A stretch of 64,000 nucleotides of DNA from Leptospira levettii (GTDB taxonomy: Bacteria > Spirochaetota > Leptospiria > Leptospirales > Leptospiraceae), in assembly GCF_002812085.1 (NCBI RefSeq), contig NZ_NPDM01000001.1, forward strand, positions 868,001-932,000. Reading direction: 5' to 3'. The notes below the pieces were generated by a model. The model did no database searches and was not told the DNA's origin. It saw only the letters and a list, made by a program, of their open reading frames with translations. Made by a program: the position numbers and the translations under genes. This document shows, piece after piece, positions 62,591-64,000 of the stretch. Within the stretch, counting starts at the first letter, position 1; each line of letters starts with the position of its first letter.

Positions 62591-63988
62591 CTAAGATTCT
62601 TTTAACGCTGCAATCATCTCTTGCGTAGCTTTTTTACCATCACCAAACAACATCAAACAGTTGTCAGCAATGAAGAGTGGATTGGGAACTCCCGCAAATC
62701 CAGCACTCAAACTTCTTTTGATCACAACTACCGTTTTTGCATTTCCAACATCCAAGATCGGCATACCAGCAATTGGTGATTTTGGATCTGTTTTTGCAAG
62801 TGGGTTCGTTACGTCATTAGCGCCATTAACGATTACAACATCAACATTTTCGAAAGTACTATTGATCTCGTCCATCTCTTTCAAGCGATCATAAGGAATA
62901 TCTGCTTCAGCTAGTAATACGTTCATATGACCAGGCATACGACCAGCTACTGGATGGATTGCAAAAGTAACATCGATTCCACGAGCAGTTAAAAGTTGGT
63001 ATAAATCTCTTACTGTATGTTGTGCTTGTGCCACAGCCATACCATAACCAGGAACGATTACAACACTTCTTGCAACATCAAGTAACATTGCCACTTCTTC
63101 TGCACTCGTTGATTTGACTTTACCAGAGTAAAAATCGCCATCATCTTTCATTTCTGTAGCGACAGCCCCGAATCCACCAAAGAGAACATTCGTCAAACTT
63201 CGGTTCATTGCTTTACACATGATTTGTGTTAGAATGATTCCAGATGCTCCTACGAGTGATCCTGAAATGATAAGAACATTATTATTGAGTACGAATCCTG
63301 TAGCAGATGCCGCGATCCCTGAGTATGAGTTGAGAAGGGAAATCACAACTGGCATATCAGCTCCCCCAATTGGGATCACAAGGAAGATCCCAAGAAGTAA
63401 ACTCACACCACTTAAGATCCAATAAATAGACTCATCTGTTGGTTCCATACAACCATAGACACCGAGACCAACTGCAGTAAGTCCAACTAAGATTTTAACA
63501 AGTTGGTCACCTGGGTAACGAACTGCTTTTTCAGTAATAAAACCTTGTAACTTTCCGAATGCGATAAAACTTCCAGAGAAAGTAATCCCACCCACGATGG
63601 CAGAGAAAACAATCGAAACGATTTCCTGGTAATTCACTGCTGTCGCATATTTTGGAATCGACAATTGTAATGCAGCACCAGCTACAAATACAGACGCAAT
63701 ACCACCAAATCCATTCAGAACGGCAACAAGTTGAGGCATCGCTGTCATTTGGATTTTGATTGCGAGAATGATTCCGATCACAGATCCGATGAGAACACCA
63801 ACAGCGATCCATTCATAAGAAAGTATTTCCCTGTCGAAGAGTGTTGCGACAACTGCGATGAGCATCCCCAGTGCACCGAGTAGATTTCCCCGAGTGGCTG
63901 TCTTTGGATGTGCTAATTGTTTGATACCAATGATGAAAAGGATGGAAGCGATCAGGTAGGATAAATTTAAAATGCTAATGAGTTCCAT
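62591..63988 (-). CDS. pntB: NAD(P) transhydrogenase subunit beta
   Basis: The 465-residue membrane subunit couples proton movement to hydride transfer between NADH and NADP. It has about eight or nine transmembrane segments (1-260) and a C-terminal NADP-binding domain (about 290-465) with VPGYGMAVAQAQHTVRDL and HPVAGRMPGHMNVLLAEA. The ATG at 63988 overlaps a TAA (63990-63988) of an upstream frame, presumably a pntA subunit, of which only the last codons are in the window. Confidence 0.94.
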   Translation of the reverse strand: MELISILNLSYLIASILFIIGIKQLAHPKTATRGNLLGALGMLIAVVATLFDREILSYEWIAVGVLIGSVIGIILAIKIQMTAMPQLVAVLNGFGGIASVFVAGAALQLSIPKYATAVNYQEIVSIVFSAIVGGITFSGSFIAFGKLQGFITEKAVRYPGDQLVKILVGLTAVGLGVYGCMEPTDESIYWILSGVSLLLGIFLVIPIGGADMPVVISLLNSYSGIAASATGFVLNNNVLIISGSLVGASGIILTQIMCKAMNRSLTNVLFGGFGAVATEMKDDGDFYSGKVKSTSAEEVAMLLDVARSVVIVPGYGMAVAQAQHTVRDLYQLLTARGIDVTFAIHPVAGRMPGHMNVLLAEADIPYDRLKEMDEINSTFENVDVVIVNGANDVTNPLAKTDPKSPIAGMPILDVGNAKTVVVIKRSLSAGFAGVPNPLFIADNCLMLFGDGKKATQEMIAALKES

Positions 63989-64000
63989 TATTTCGGTGCA

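Noticed and set aside
1..64000. CRISPR arrays, insertion sequences, phage or rRNA genes
   Set aside because: No regular short repeats with spacers, transposase frames, integrases or rRNA segments were seen on reading through the window.

Overview
The window looks like a chromosomal segment of a Leptospira-type spirochete, most likely a saprophytic or environmental lineage. It is AT-rich (roughly 38-40% GC by eye). It carries spirochete-style lipoboxes (short, often ending in a polar residue before Cys), a flagellar motor block (flbD, motA, motB, fliL), LPS precursor genes (kdsB), a spirochete-type radical SAM/SPASM protein, and many short-gap or TAATG/ATGA-coupled genes with frequent TTG and GTG starts. 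I saw no rRNA, IS element, phage or CRISPR array. The species assignment is inference from gene content, not from a search.

Layout. 1-8.3 kb: a thioredoxin-like lipoprotein, a flavin monooxygenase, an M23 lipoprotein, a PilZ-like protein, an SSS symporter, a 47-aa small gene with a perfect Shine-Dalgarno, a FabD-like acyltransferase and a WYL regulator. 8.3-14.7 kb: a housekeeping run ispE - tRNA-Gln - glmU (uridylyltransferase only) - prs - rplY - pth (catalytic residues replaced) - ftsH - EVE protein. 14.7-31.3 kb: a CAP-domain lipoprotein, a DASS transporter, a GpsA-PlsB fusion, lipid and transport genes, a J-domain protein, a YceI/putative heme membrane protein cluster, and an M23-ligA pair whose start codon overlaps that of a divergent SanA-like gene. 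31.3-39.4 kb: small regulatory and accessory genes, including an ArsR/AHSA1 pair behind a perfect 22-bp palindrome, a divergent SDR/TetR pair with nested inverted repeats, and an AAC(3)-I-like acetyltransferase.

39.4-46.3 kb: a tripartite ABC/HlyD/TolC export operon whose ABC protein has lost every nucleotide-binding motif, followed by a Kef-type antiporter. 46.3-52 kb (minus strand): MCE protein - glycosyltransferase - flbD - motA - motB - fliL - kdsB - DUF1003, spaced as one transcription unit. 52-62 kb: an oxidoreductase, three small envelope proteins, a fatty-acid desaturase, lysC, and a chain of SurA-like protein - spiro-SPASM radical SAM - SpsF/PseG-like fusion - TPR protein. 62-64 kb: a NarL-type response regulator and pntB.

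The strongest candidates for undescribed biology are the nucleotide-motif-less ABC exporter operon, the radical SAM/cytidylyltransferase/PseG chain, the catalytically altered Pth, the GpsA-PlsB fusion, and two regulators that appear to be read from leaderless or nearly leaderless mRNAs through their own operators.
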